64,000 bases of DNA. Origin: Rhabdornis inornatus (lineage: Eukaryota; Chordata; Aves; Passeriformes; Rhabdornithidae). The notes under the pieces were generated by a model, which worked only from the letters and a program-made list of their open reading frames with translations, did no database searches and was not told where the DNA came from. The translations under genes and the position numbers were made by a program. The stretch covers positions 132,877-196,876 of the forward strand of contig VWZS01004848.1 of the NCBI GenBank assembly GCA_013397075.1, given 5' to 3'. Positions 50,571-63,866 of this stretch are shown here, one piece after another. The number at the start of each line of letters is the position of its first letter. The first letter of the stretch is position 1.

Positions 50571-53500
50571 CTCACATGGTCTTAAAACACCGTAAAACAC
50601 GATGCATTACAAAATAGCTTTCAGGAAAGGCAACAAACACTTAAGATTCCTGCACCTGTTCCCATGTCATCTGCAACACACCTGCACCAGCAAAAATGTT
50701 ATGACCACTCCCCTACCCATTCCAGTTAGACCCTATCTTTCAAAGCAACCAATGTATGAGCCAGTATACCCCTGCCCACCATCAAGGAGTATCAAGAAGT
50801 AGGCTTCAATATTTTATCCTGACTACAAGGTTAGAGATCCCTGTGCAGAAACATTTTGATTTTGTGTCTTTTACAGTTGTTCCTCGGCTTCAAAAAGCCC
50901 TGGGATTGTTCCACTTTGTGTAGTTCTGTTTCCAGAATGCTAAAGGAGCTGTTAGCTCTCTGCTTGAAAACAAAACCAAAATGGTGTCATTTTGCACAGT
51001 CACTAAAAACTCAGTCTGCTTTTCAAATTCTACCCTCTTTACTTCTGCTTTTGCTTTAGGACAACTTTTAGCCATTTCAACCCTTATGAAAATAGGAAAG
51101 GGAAAGAACAACTAATTTACTGTCTGCAGTCAGAGCATGACAATTTATAGAGACTTAGCTGACAGTTTATTTTTACTAAGTACTCAAAAGCTAATACACA
51201 TATTTTCAAAAAGAGTAACTCCCAAGGTGGCTAAAATTCAAATTATCATTAAAAATATTTTCCTGTTCAAGATGTCTAAAAAGACATAATACAATGCATT
51301 GCCAAACTCTGAATTATCATTTTAAGAAAGGAAAAAAAAAAAAACAACCTTTATTAAACACAGCTTCATATCTGTCTTTCCAACTCCAACCTCAGAACAT
51401 ACCCGATCAGAGATTTCCTTTCCTGGACTGAATAGGAGCTATTTTTACCAGACAGTGGTTCTGGTAATATGGAAAAAAAAGGCAGTTTTTTATTGTTGGG
51501 CTCTGGTTCCATGTGGCTGTGTAATCTTATGTTTCTGACTAGCTGCACAACCATGACATGTATATAGCACAGCGCAACTTGGTATTCATATTATGCTAAA
51601 TCTTGTAACGTGACAAAATTGCACTCATAAAATAATGCAATTCACTCTCAGGGAATTTATTGAAACCTTATGTGAAATAATTTTCTGTCTTAACTATTAT
51701 ATTGGATCAAGCCCCTGATGTGTTTGAGAGCTGCACTTTCCCACCTTTTTGCCTCAAATCACATTTTTAGAAATAAAAAGTGTTTCAAGTCTGGGTAGAA
51801 ATATTATAAAAGCTCAGTTTTCTGTGAAAAAGCAATAGAATAGGCATCTTAGTACATATATCCAAGTTGCTAGGTACTCTTTTCAGTAATTTTAAGTTGG
51901 AGTTCATCCCGTGGTGTATAGAGTTATGATTTCTTCACACTGAGGGCTAATACAAACTGTATTAACTGCAAATGGGGAGCTATAAAAATCTTGAAAGCCA
52001 GTGTTTTAACACATTAATTTCCAACTCAACTGGTACTGTATGAAGCGTTAACAGTAAACACTGGATCACAAGGGGATTACAGGTCAGATTGTACACTCTG
52101 TAAAAGATCTCAGCCATGTCTTTCTTTGATGCTTTCAATGTTATAATTTCCCTCCTCATCCTGGGAGTAGAACAACCCATTAGCTATTTTTCACTATTGT
52201 CTCTTTTTATGAGCAGTACTTTATAAAATGACAGTGCATGTGGGCAAAAGAAAATTTTAGAGACTTACTAAACGAAAAGAGAAATATGCTTTGAGATTAC
52301 CCTAAGACTTGTTGGGCGAGTTGGCATATTCCACATATTAAACAAAAAGAAACATAATTATGAAAGTTCTCTGAATACTTAACAACTAAACTAACAGAAT
52401 ACACTGTGTAAAGCAAAATATGCTAGAGGTATCCTAGATTCACAGGAAGTGTGATAAAAGATACACAATGATGGAAAATTAACTTGTAATATAGTTCTTT
52501 ATATTTTATGGAGGATTGTAACTCCAGCATGTAGGAGGACGATGCCAAGGTCCTTTAATTGCATGTTGTTTATTCAAGTAGTTTTAAACAGACACTTTAG
52601 TCCTGAAAGTGGATGGTTTTATAGATGTTTTACTCAGTCAAGTTGTTTTCTTAAGGAAGGCTTTTATAAATTCAAGATTATTGGATAATAAAAACCTATT
52701 CCTAGAAAGGCAAGAAGTAATAAATCCATAATTGCATTAACTGCAGAAAAGTTAATAGACATTTTAATTAAAGAACCACCCTAACAGGATTAGAATTCAC
52801 TGCCCTATAAAGACTGAATCGTGCAGTGTCTCATTATCATTTCTGAGAATGTACAGGTGCTAAATTAACTACAAAGACCTCATCTTTTGTTCCTTGTGTA
52901 AAATAAAAACACATTGTAAATTAAAATGAAAAATTAATTTGCAAGGTTATCACTCCAAAATTCATACAAAGCCTATTGGCTAGTGAAGCTGGTCAGGAAT
53001 TTCCTGAGGTACTTCTTTATTTGAAAATGTTGACCATGGGAATGAATGATTTCTGGGAAACGAATCTACTTCATAAAAATTTAATCAAAAAAAGTATCTC
53101 AGGACTTGTCAGGTTTTCTGATCATATCTGGAGCACAAGAGACTTGAACATTTCAGAGGTCAGACCTCTTACCTTGCAGAACAGGCAGTGGCTTTTTACA
53201 CAGCCAGATGCATCCTGCCTCTACAGAGCTTGCTGATGGTGACCAAGGTGTGCACAGCAGTGGCTGCAAGGAGCCTTTCCCACTTAGGAGAGATGGAAAA
53301 CCATGCTGTGTGCCAGCTAGAAAGCCATGTATTCAGAGCAGTGCTTGACTACTGTCTAATATGCTTTTGGGAGTCCAGGTGGTGCACCTGACTTGTGCAG
53401 GAGCACATGAATACAGTGTCTCAGTTCCACAATATCTTGGAAGCTTCTACATGGTACCTTTCCCGTGCAGAGAAGGAGTAGAACTTTTTCAGTTATTCTT

Positions 53501-56500
53501 TAGCATATATTAAACTTCTCTGGCTTCTCTGTAAGCAGCCTTGCTTTCAGTCCCACCTAAAAAAATGACTTAAAAAATAGTAAACCAGGACACTTTCATA
53601 CTAAAGAAGGAAGGAAAAAGCTTACATTTGAGTTTCTTTGCATGAAGGATGTGTACAAGCAAAGCATCATAAAGTTTAGACTAAATTCCATGTGATATTT
53701 TGATACTTAACCACCATTTTTTTAAATTCAGTGCAGTGTATTTTTCATGCTAAAGATTACTGGAAGAGATTGCTGGACACTGACTGAATGTATAATTTGT
53801 GAGAAGTGATCTGTTGACAGAATACAAATGCAGGTGATTATACACAGTGGTTGGAGGAACACATAAATGATCTCTGCCTTAACTTTACTAATAGCAGTGT
53901 TTTTAATTCAGTTTGATGTTAGATGAAAATTAAATTAAAAATCACCCAGCGTCCCTCAACTCAGCAATATGATGCCAAAAACAATTTGCTCCATTTCTGT
54001 GATAAACACATCATTCCCTGCATAAATTTTTGCCTCGACTTTATAGATCAGTTTCTATAAGTTAAATATTTCCACAAATAAGACTACTACAGGATAAATA
54101 AAAAGTCTTTTATGTAGCATTGAAGATGGCCCTCTTGAGGAAAGGCTCATATTATCATCCTTTTTCTTATCAAAAACTTGTTCTACAGATGCAGATCAGA
54201 TTCATCTGATCTAATGTAAACATTTGCATCGTAAATATTTCTGTTTGAGCTTGCCATCGAGGCTCTCTTCAGAGTCAATGGAATTAAATTGCCACTATAT
54301 GTACAACTCGCATTATCCTATGTTTTTACATATATAAAATAGATAAGTAAAAATTTCTAATATGTGTAAACCCAGTTCTTTCTATTGACTAGAAAAAGAG
54401 GCTAAAGTAGTAATATCTAAGGTGTAGACAGTAAAACATATGTATCTGAAAAGAAATGAGATGAAAGAATTGTTAATAAATACTTTTGGTAGGATTTTTT
54501 TTTTTCCCCAAAAGCTGAGTTAGTACAAGTTAGGGACAATATAACATATATACACGGGTTCACTGAAATGGGAGCAAGATTAATGATATAAATGATCACA
54601 TCATTAGTAAAATATTTCACTGGTTCCTGGAAACTGTTGAGGTTCCAATACTCAAAAATGACATACAGACAGGTTCCTTTTTCAAATTCAGTCCTGCTTC
54701 CTCGTGTAAGACAGCAGCTATATATTTGCAACAGTAACACAAATAATGCTACACAGATATTATTTCCTTACTTTCATTGTTACACAATCATTATGTTAAT
54801 ACTGCATCACTATAAAAATAGTGCAGAGTTATCATTTATAATTTCTCAGAGCCCCATTTGGGTATGAATTTTAAATAATGTATTTTGATTCCAATACATT
54901 TTGAGAAATGAACTCTCCATCTGTTCCTTCCCACTCTTACCTTATGGTTGATATTTAGTTTAAAACCAGCAAAGTCAATACAATCCATTATAAAAGAGAC
55001 TTTAGTAGGCAAACATTTCTGTGCTATATTGAATATGCTCTGTATAATAAAAGTGATTTGAACAACCTGCACTGTACTTTGAAGTTATTAGCTCGCATAA
55101 AATATGGACTTATATCAGGAAAGAGATATAATGAACTTGCTTCTGCATTACAGTAGTATGAACAAAGAGAATAATTATCAAAATAGGACATCCTGAATAA
55201 TCTTCACATTTTAAACTCTAAGTACATGAAAAAATAATTTGAAAATAATGTCTTAATTTTCCGTTGAACTCCTTTGCAGTCATCACCCGCCTCTCCCCCT
55301 ACCACTCCCATTTCAATAGAGGAGGCTTGCAGCCAAGAGCATTTATGCCTTTCCTCGTTTTGTAGAAAATAATTTCAATATGGAGAATGGAGGGAAAGAA
55401 AACAGAATTTACCATATGTTATGCTATGTAAAGAATAAGCAAATGCTGACACATCATTGAACCGGCTCTTCATTTCCCAGGCTCTTCCCTTCACCCCATT
55501 TTATACACAATTGCATTGTGTGTCCTTCAGCTGATGGAGAACTTGAACAGGCCTTGAGTCCCTGCCAAGGTGTCAGGTTCCTGGGGCATAACATGGTTCA
55601 GGACTGTCTACTCCCTAGTCTAATGTCCATATTGGTACTCTGTATGTATCAATAGAAAAGCTATATGCATGTACAGGGAAGGCCATGAGTCTGGTGTTGG
55701 CCTTGGACTTTGTTTTTATACTATACAAATTGAACTATAGAAGGTAAATAATGAATTAACCCTTCATTCAAATTATTCCACAATTGAGGTTTTATGTTAT
55801 ATTATTATAGTTAGCCATTTACTTGTTGCCTATTTATATAAATTTTAAGTTCTTTAAATACTAAAGGTAAGCTTTTTGTCTTTTTTCTCATTTCTTTTTT
55901 TTCCTCTTTCATACCCCAAACAGCTAAAATAACTAGAGACGTCTGCAATACGGCATTGGGCAAAGGAACTTGGAATGAAAGTCCAGTGTGAGATTCCTGA
56001 TTTCACTGTGCCTTTTTTCAAAACAAGAAGAAATGGAATAATGATAACCACCATTTCTGCATAGAAGCTGTCCCCAGATGTACAAGCTGCTGAAGATTGG
56101 GTGCAGAAGGTCTGGATCTACCCATGTTCTGCATACACCCTGCCATTGTCTGTCGCATGGCCGACCATTGCTTGATGCAGCATCTATGTCCACCCCTTTT
56201 ACCCAGGGCAACAGAAAAAAAAATATTCCACACACATTTTTTACTGCTTCATTGTGGGTCTAACCTGTCTCCACATGGCTCTATCAGAAGAACTATCTGC
56301 TACTGTAAAAAATGATTCCTTTTAACCTGGACTAAGATGCATTCACAAGATGCAAAGGGGTATTTGTGGGATGCTACAATTACTGCTCTTTGTGTCTTAT
56401 GAGAGACAAGACACACATTGCTCCATGGAAATCCATTTATCATGCTTGAAGCATGCAGGTTTATATAAAATTACTTTTCGTTACAAACAAAATATTCATG

Positions 56501-58254
56501 CAAGTTAAGTAGTTATTACAGGTTTTTAAATTATTTTTTCTGCTTTTATATTTCTTACTCCAAGAATACAGGCTACAGGGCTAATAAAGTACAAAAAGTT
56601 AAACACTCATTATTTCTTCTGACAATTTCTTTAATCAGTAATCTTCTTACTCTTCTTAAACACCACCATTATTGTTACTGTTATTATAATTTAAAAAAAT
56701 AATGACCATAATTAAAAGTATAAAGTATTCATATTACCTTCAAAAGTCAGGAGATCATTTCCAAAATAAAAGAAAATAAATAAAATAAAAATAAAACCAG
56801 CAAAACTTGGCAGAAAGACTAAGAATTCTGTGGAAAGTATTTCTGAACATTTATTCTTTGACTTTTGTAATTAGCCTATGTTAATCTCTTTGGTCAACAA
56901 GTAATTACTTGTTCTTCTCTGTTTAAACCACATGCAAAGTAACTTTCATGCTTTGAGTTATTCTTTGTGCAGCATGTAAAAATCAGAAAAATAAAGTTCA
57001 AGCAATCAACATTCTGAAAATAGCAATAGCATTAAGAATTAGGAAAATAAAAACAAATCAGAACAAGTTTTGCCATGCGTATTATTTCATAATGTCTATT
57101 GCTTTGAAGCAGGCAGGCAGCGTGTACAACTTTTTCATTCTGCAAGTATTTCTTCTTTGAAATAGGTGTAAATTGACACTAAGAAAGAAGTTATAGTTTT
57201 ACTTTGTAGTGCTTTTTTCAGTGTTTTACAATCCATTGGGAAATCATTTGACTGACCTCTCAAACACTAAATGTAATTTTACTTTACCTTCATCATAATG
57301 ATAGGCTATCTGCTATCCTTTGTGACCTTAAGGACTCACCTCTTCAGGTTCCTGTCAATTAACACTTTCCAGGGGCTCACAGACAGTCTGACTTGGCTGT
57401 GATGTGCCTAAGGTAGTGAGGAGATGCTGAGTGGACTGTTATTAAATATCTGATGTGCAGAAGCTATCTAGACAGGGCTGAGATGAATAAGAGCATTTGG
57501 GTTTTCATTCCCTCTGGTTGAACCAGTTTGACTGCATATTGTCTACCTATTTAAGTTCTCAAGCAAGTTTAAGAGTTTCATCTCCCATCTCTGACTTATG
57601 GTGATCCAGAAGTTGCCTCAGGTTTTGCAAGTATTTGAAATAATTAAATTGAATAGAGTATTTGATGTGAATGTGAATAGAGCTGCATGATGCTGCTTAT
57701 AGAAGTTTTCTTAGTTTTTGTTTTCCCCTTCAAATAGAATCTGGAGGAATACATACAAAGAAATCTGTATTTTAACACTCAGTGCAATTCATAATGGGTT
57801 TGAAAATGATTGGAACAAGCCATGCCCTTGTTTATAAATCACAACAGCAGGCATGAGGCAGTACAGAGACCTCCCATTGGACCACTCAAAATATTGTCCA
57901 GATAGATGTGAGATCCAACATCTTGAAAGTCACCATAGCTCTTGACCAACACTTGAACAGAGTAAGAAAATATATTAATATGCTTAATTGTGCTGGTTTT
58001 GGCTGGGGTAGAGTGAATTTTTTTTCTCAGTGGTTGTGTTTTGGATTTGTGCTGAACACAGGGTTGATAATACAGAGATGTTTTTGTTATTGCTGAGCAG
58101 GGCTTACACAGAGCCAAGGCCTTTTCTGATTTTTGTGCTGCCACGCTGGGGAAGGGGAATGGGGTTCTTGGCAGGCTGGGAGGAGACACAGCTGGAACAG
58201 GTGACCCAAACTGATCAAAAGCACATTCCAGATCATAGAACATCATGCTCAGTG

Positions 58255-58261
58255 CATAAAG
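58255..58261 (+). promoter_or_regulatory. Degenerate TATA box of the LTR
   Basis: CATAAAG sits where related LTRs, as I recall them, have TATAAAG, just after the CATGCTCAG stretch. One T-to-C change would weaken TBP binding, so this LTR promoter is probably crippled but could retain enhancer sites. Confidence 0.4.
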
Positions 58262-58455
58262 CAGAGGAATAAGGAGGAAATGGGGGCGGGGGAAGGGGGG
58301 GAAGTTTGGAGTGCTGGCATTTGTCTTCCCAAATCACCATTAGGTGTGATGGGGCCCTGCTCTCCTGGAGAAGGCTGAACATCTGTCTGCCCATTGGAAG
58401 CAGTGAATTCATTCCTTGTTTTGCTTTGCTTGTATGTGTGGCTTTTTCTTTTCCT

Positions 58456-58461
58456 ATTAAA
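58456..58461 (+). terminator. LTR polyadenylation signal ATTAAA
   Basis: ATTAAA lies in CCTATTAAACTGAC, the conserved R-region position in this LTR type, followed by T-rich sequence. It is a known functional variant of AATAAA and could end transcripts crossing the LTR on the + strand. Confidence 0.5.
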
Positions 58462-59139
58462 CTGACTTTATCTCAGTCCAGGAATTATCTGCCTTTTACC
58501 TCTCCAGTTCTGTCCCTAAACTCATTGGTATGGGAGTGAGAGAGTGGCCATGTGGTACTTAGTTGCTGGCTGGGGTTAAACCATGACATTATTCTAGGAT
58601 TGTTCACTGTTGTAGATGAGGACTTTTCTTCTGTTGAAACCTAATACATTTTAAACACCTCAAATATTGTTTTGTAAATGAGAAAATTATTTTTATTTTA
58701 CGAGATGAAAACCACTGTAGACTCTACATGTTCAGTTTTTCACATGCCATTAATTTATCTAAATTCTTCTTTTAAATTCTTCGGACATGTCTGTTCTAAA
58801 TCTCTTGATCAGAAAAGATAATCAACCTTCTCTAAGACTGGGCTGTTAGTTTTAAATTTAATTCCTCTGAAATCTTGGTTAAATTTAGAACAGGAAAATT
58901 ATATTTAGGGCAATATTAATTATTAGAATTGGTCACAGAAAATAGAGTTCTCAGGTTAATTGAAAATAAATGTGTACTGATGTGAAGAGAGTTTAAAAAT
59001 TCTGGGTTTGCATAGAAGATTAAAACAAAATACCTCAATGTTCAATAGCTGTAGAAGTTCTAATTCAGAAGACATTTTTAAGTGATTGATTCTGTATTCT
59101 AAATTTGTGGCTATGAATATGATTTTGGTCAAGAGCAAT

Positions 59140-59233
59140 TTAGGATCCCAACTCTCACTGAAAAGGAAAATAAGGTTTGTAGATATTTAGGATCCCAACT
59201 CTCACTGAAAAGGAAAATATGGTTTGTAGATAT
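59140..59233. repeat. 47-bp tandem duplication
   Basis: The unit beginning TTAGGATCCCAACTCTC spans 59140-59186 and repeats at once at 59187-59233, with a single difference (AATAAGG versus AATATGG). The near identity points to a recent duplication. Confidence 0.95.
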
Positions 59234-62200
59234 ACCTTTAAATCTATCAGTTAGATTTTTTTACTGCCTCACAGCATGGTAGATTTACTGATCACATTTT
59301 AAGCCTTCAGTTTTTTAAAAACTTTTTTTTCAGGTGAAAAAGAAAATAATTAGAGGAAAAATCCAGAAAAATTATATTTGATTACTTTTCCTCAGAGCTC
59401 TGCATTAATAGGCAATGCAAATATTGCACACACTGATCTGTAGTATCAAATTTAAATGATGCAAAAGAAGAAGAAATAGGAAGATAACAAGAGCTTGTTT
59501 ACCTGTATGGCTCAAAATTCTCACAATATTGTCAGAGAAGTTCCTGAAGTATCTAATTGGAATTGATATTCAAATAAATAACTTTTGGATGCCGTGAAGT
59601 TTGAGTATATTTGAATTCAACTTTCCAGTTTATAAAAAATTCTAATTAAAGAGGGGCTTTGTGATTGGAAGAATTGGACTAAAATTTCTGTTTCTAATTG
59701 TTTCTTGGACCAAGGCTTATCCATTTAATCTGAAAATTTATTTCAAAGAAACCAAAACACCTTTACCCTTTACTACTGGTAACAATTATAATTGTGCAGT
59801 GACTTACCTGCTTTTTTACTTTGACAACATTGCTTTAAGGACACATTATTCATAAAGAAGGAGGCAACCTTTGAAGATTATAAGAGCCATGCAATGTGCT
59901 CAGTTCAAGTAGCAAAAAGAGTGCTTGAATTCAGTCTTCTTTCAAGTTTGATCTGCCTCTGAGAATCAGGAATGGTACAATAGAAATTAGTATGTGCATG
60001 AACTACCTACAAAAAGACTTTCTGCAAAGGTTTCTGTCTCATCCTTCCCATGCTCTCTTTTGTTCTCAGTGAACTTCTTTGCAGGTTGTTGAATGTGATA
60101 TACTGAGAATTTAAACCTTGCTCACTGGGATAGGTGTATGAAATCAGTAATCAGAGAAAGAAAACCTTGGTACATCTCTTTTGCCATTTTATTCTTTTAG
60201 CCTATGGCAAACAGAACTGACCTACATGGGATTTTCAATCTAATTTAAGGATGGGGGGGAGAGGAAGGGGGGAAGCAGCCCTCATTTCTGATCTTAATAG
60301 CAAAAATGAAGAAAAAATAAAAGTACTCTGATAGGTATGTAGATAGCTTGATTAAATCACCCCATGAAAGTGTAGACAGAATAGAAGGCCTTATGTGTCT
60401 GCTTGATTCAGTGATACAATAGTCTTGTAGTTTGCTTATTTTTTATTTCTTCCATTTGCTGTCTTGTGTTTATTTTACATTATAGGCCATTTATTTTGCA
60501 GGAGGAACTTTTCCTCTTATATCATTTTTCTCTTGTGGTATCATGCTGTGCATGTTATGTTTATTCATGAACAGTGAAACACATTTCCTGAGCACTAAGG
60601 AATGTATTGTTTTATCCTAAATTTCATGGGACTCAATGGACTTACGTCCATTTCTGTTCATAATAATTTACTTAAAGGTATTTAAGTATTCAAGTAAATT
60701 AATTATGTGAAGTGTTTGGTTTTACAGACATGAGTGTTCTATTATACACTTTTTTTCAGTTATTAAAATGGTAATGTTTTATAAAACATATACTGAATAT
60801 GCAGTACAACCTGTTTTATTATTATATATGAGATATTCTTTGCAACATGATTATATACAGTTTCAGCATGGACATAAAGGGAAATTCTGTATGTAAGAGT
60901 AAGTTCCAACATTATTAATTCAAGAAAGGACCAAAATATAAATCCTTCATACTATTTGAATGCTACTAATTACTCAGCTAAGTAGATCTCCACACAAATC
61001 TCATGAAGATGCCATTCTAAACTATGTCTTTTTCTTCTGTTTATGATATACCACAGGAAACTTTAGTTATTTCATAGACCTAATGAAAATTTAATTTCCT
61101 TGAGAGAGAATGGCAGAATCATGTAGTTTTCAGATTTTAAACTGTACTCTCCCTGCAAATCTGATACACGATCAACCAGGAACTCTCTAAAACTGCCCAA
61201 GACAGTCATTATGGAAGCTGGCAGTTTAGAGGTAGCTAACAATCACTGCTTCTGCATACTTCCTTCATATGGTCATATATTTTGGCATCTTGTGTGGCTG
61301 ATTAGGGTTATAGAGCAGCTAAAATTTCAAAACTACAGATAGTTCAATGAGAAACAGAAGAGTGGGTTTCAATCCAAAGCTTTTATCTCTGGATTTGCCC
61401 AAACAATAGCAGGACAGATTTGCATCCTCTTCAGTGTAATTGGCTTTTAATCAAAAATGATTTTAACATAAATATTGAGATTTTTGTTCCTGAAACAGCA
61501 TGATTGTTTGCATTTCCCCTTGAAGCAGGATGTAAGTTCAGATGCCATTCAGCTGGAATGCTGACAGCCAGCTGAACTCCGAAGGCTGCGACCCCATTGA
61601 AACAATTCTTTATGCTGAGGAAGTGTGTGCAAATAGCTTCCAAAGCAGAAAGTAGAAAATACACACTTTGTAACAAATATATATCCCTTACAAGCTGAGA
61701 TAAAAACCAACCAGCCAAACAAACAAATTTTTCATTCAAATGATCATCCAAAAGATCCCATCAGCATCTAGGTCAAACACAGACTTATGGACATAAATAA
61801 TACAACTAATATAAAACTTAAAAGTGAATGTGAAACCCTGCAGTGAATCATATAATATCAAACATTTGAGGGAAATTTAAAAGCTTCTATTGTCTATGCA
61901 TCAACATAAGTTAGGATGGGGCTACTCTTCTCACTCCTATCAGCATCAGCAACACAAACACAATCACAATTGAGGTTATAGTCCTGCTAAATTTCTCTCC
62001 AGTGTTGATGGCTTAAGAGAGAGGAAAGATAAGAAAAGAGAGAATTGAACAAAGGATATCTAATGTTGCTTGCTATGGCAACACAGCTGAAATAGGTGTA
62101 TGCTACCATAAACCAAGAAAAGAATACAAAGTGTGGTGCTGGAGTGGCCCAGTTGTACTTTGTTGACTGTGACTTCACTTTACACTCTAAAGTGATCATG

Positions 62201-63840
62201 AGCAAGGTATCTGCAGAACAGAAGTGTACCTGAAAAATCACAAAGCTGGCATGAGCTAATAAACCTTCTGAGACTTAGTCCATCAAATCAGCTCAGTTCA
62301 TGGGCAGAGATGAACAAGACCTAATGTAGTCATGGTCTGAGCCAAAATGTCTCTGAGGATTTTCTCTGGAGGAAGTATATCTAAAATTTGCATCAAAAGA
62401 GGAAGAATTAAAACAAATTTTAAAAAATCATTTTAGACTTAGTAGAAATCACAAATTTTGAAGAAAACCTGCAGGAACAACATATACACTACTAAAACCC
62501 TGATATCAGTTCACCCAGGCACAGACTCTATCCTCACTGTGGATATTTATATTTTTAAGCCCACTAGCTACTGATCTGATGTGCTCAGGCACAAATACAG
62601 TACTAGGGAGTAGCAGAAAGAAATCAAAAACAGCTGAAAAGCCATGGAAAAAATATTTTGCCAATTTATTATTCCATTATGCAACACAGGAACTCCGGTT
62701 ACAGTATTACAAAAATTATATAGCAGAACTTCAGAAAGACACAAAATACTATCAGAATTGAAGAACAGCTTCATTACAAGGAGCAATGCATTAATGTAAT
62801 ACTTCCAAGGGTGGAAGGAAGGCAACAGGGGAAGGAGGTAGTAACACACAGAGAAGGAAATGGGTAATGATGATGAATTACAATTATTATCTAAAAATTT
62901 TAATAGCAGAAAACCCAAGGGGCACACAAAGGAAATTGTCAGGTGTAAACTTTAAAACAAACAAAAAGAAGCTTGTTTCACACAGCATGTAGTTAAAATG
63001 TGATCCACACTGGGTGCCAAACTGAAATGTGTTTGAAAAGCAGCTAGGCAAATTCACAGAGAAAAATTAATTAAAGTCTGATAATCAGAATATTGAGCAT
63101 TTAAGCATTCATGTCAGGAAGTTAATAAGCTCATGATTTGTCACAAGATAGGAGGAACGCAGTGGGGTCAAAAAGATGGCATAATGATGGAAGTATCGTT
63201 GTACTTTTTTTTGTGCACTGCATTGAAGAATCAACTACTCATCTTCTCTAAAACATTGTACAACAAGAGTTTACTTGGCAGTCACTGCATATATCTGAAA
63301 CAGCTCTACCATGGACTGTATTATTTTGGTACTATAAAATATGTGCAAACTTGCCTAACTTCACTAATAAACCAGTTAAAATATCTGTATTATGGAGAAA
63401 TTATATCTCTTAGCATTCTAACTGAAAATGAACACACACATTTCAACAGCTGCAGGGTAAAACCAGTATAACAGTCTCCTGGTTAAGAAAGAAAGAATGA
63501 GATCATCAAATATACATTTTAGTTGACTACTAAGCTTTGGCCAAAAGTTTATGCTTATATGCAATGTTATTTTAAAAACAAGAATCTTCCTGTAGATTTA
63601 ACAAGGATTTTCTTGTAAAACAGTAATGATATTTATTCCAAAATGTATCAGTTTATTCACTTATCCAGCGATTATATTAGCCTCTGTTGTATCCTTGTTT
63701 AGCAAATATCTTGCTGTAAATTAAAAAATTGTTGAAAATACACACATGGAGGCAGGAGCTATGGTTCTTGGTTGCTAAACAACTTCTTTTTTTTCCTGGA
63801 TGAGAGTAATGCCAAGGTTTATTGTATGAGCTGTACGATG

Positions 63841-63866
63841 TTATTAATAATAATAATAATAATATA
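63841..63866. repeat. (AAT)n microsatellite
   Basis: TTATT is followed by about six AAT units. Simple sequence. Confidence 0.8.

Larger units (their letters stand above)
46486..57988. other. Unique A+T-rich noncoding block
   Basis: About 11.5 kb without a supported gene. It contains an A/C-rich tract at 50066-50120, an ATAGAT-type array at 50480-50570 and a moderately G+C-richer stretch at about 53160-53480, which includes a close pair of opposed E-boxes at 53376-53390. Another stretch at about 55500-55700 has no clear identity. Open frames up to 108 codons have no recognisable domain. Confidence 0.55.
57989..58588 (+). mobile_element. Solo LTR of an endogenous retrovirus
   Basis: A 600-bp unit begins TGTGCTGGTTTTGGC and ends GGGTTAAACCATGACA, so it has the TG...CA termini of a retroviral LTR. 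The flanks TTAAT (57984-57988) and TTATT (58589-58593) match at four of five bases, compatible with a 5-bp target duplication carrying one mutation, as in ERVL-like elements. Internal order fits an LTR: U3 with a CATAAAG box at the TATA position, a G-rich stretch at 58281-58303, an ATTAAA signal at 58456, then the U5 end. No second LTR, primer-binding site or gag/pol sequence lies on either side, so the internal part was probably lost by LTR-LTR recombination. I recognise the sequence from memory as a common passerine LTR; the family name needs a repeat-library search. Confidence 0.86.

Noticed and set aside
57839..58246. 135-codon open frame on the - strand, the longest without Ns
   Set aside because: It runs across the LTR boundary at 57989 and reads the LTR antisense. 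No domain is recognisable and the junction shows that it is chance.
62568..62927. 119-codon hydrophobic - strand frame resembling a membrane protein
   Set aside because: Hydrophobicity is expected from T-rich codons in A+T-rich DNA. I recognise no family and no spaced helices of a known type.
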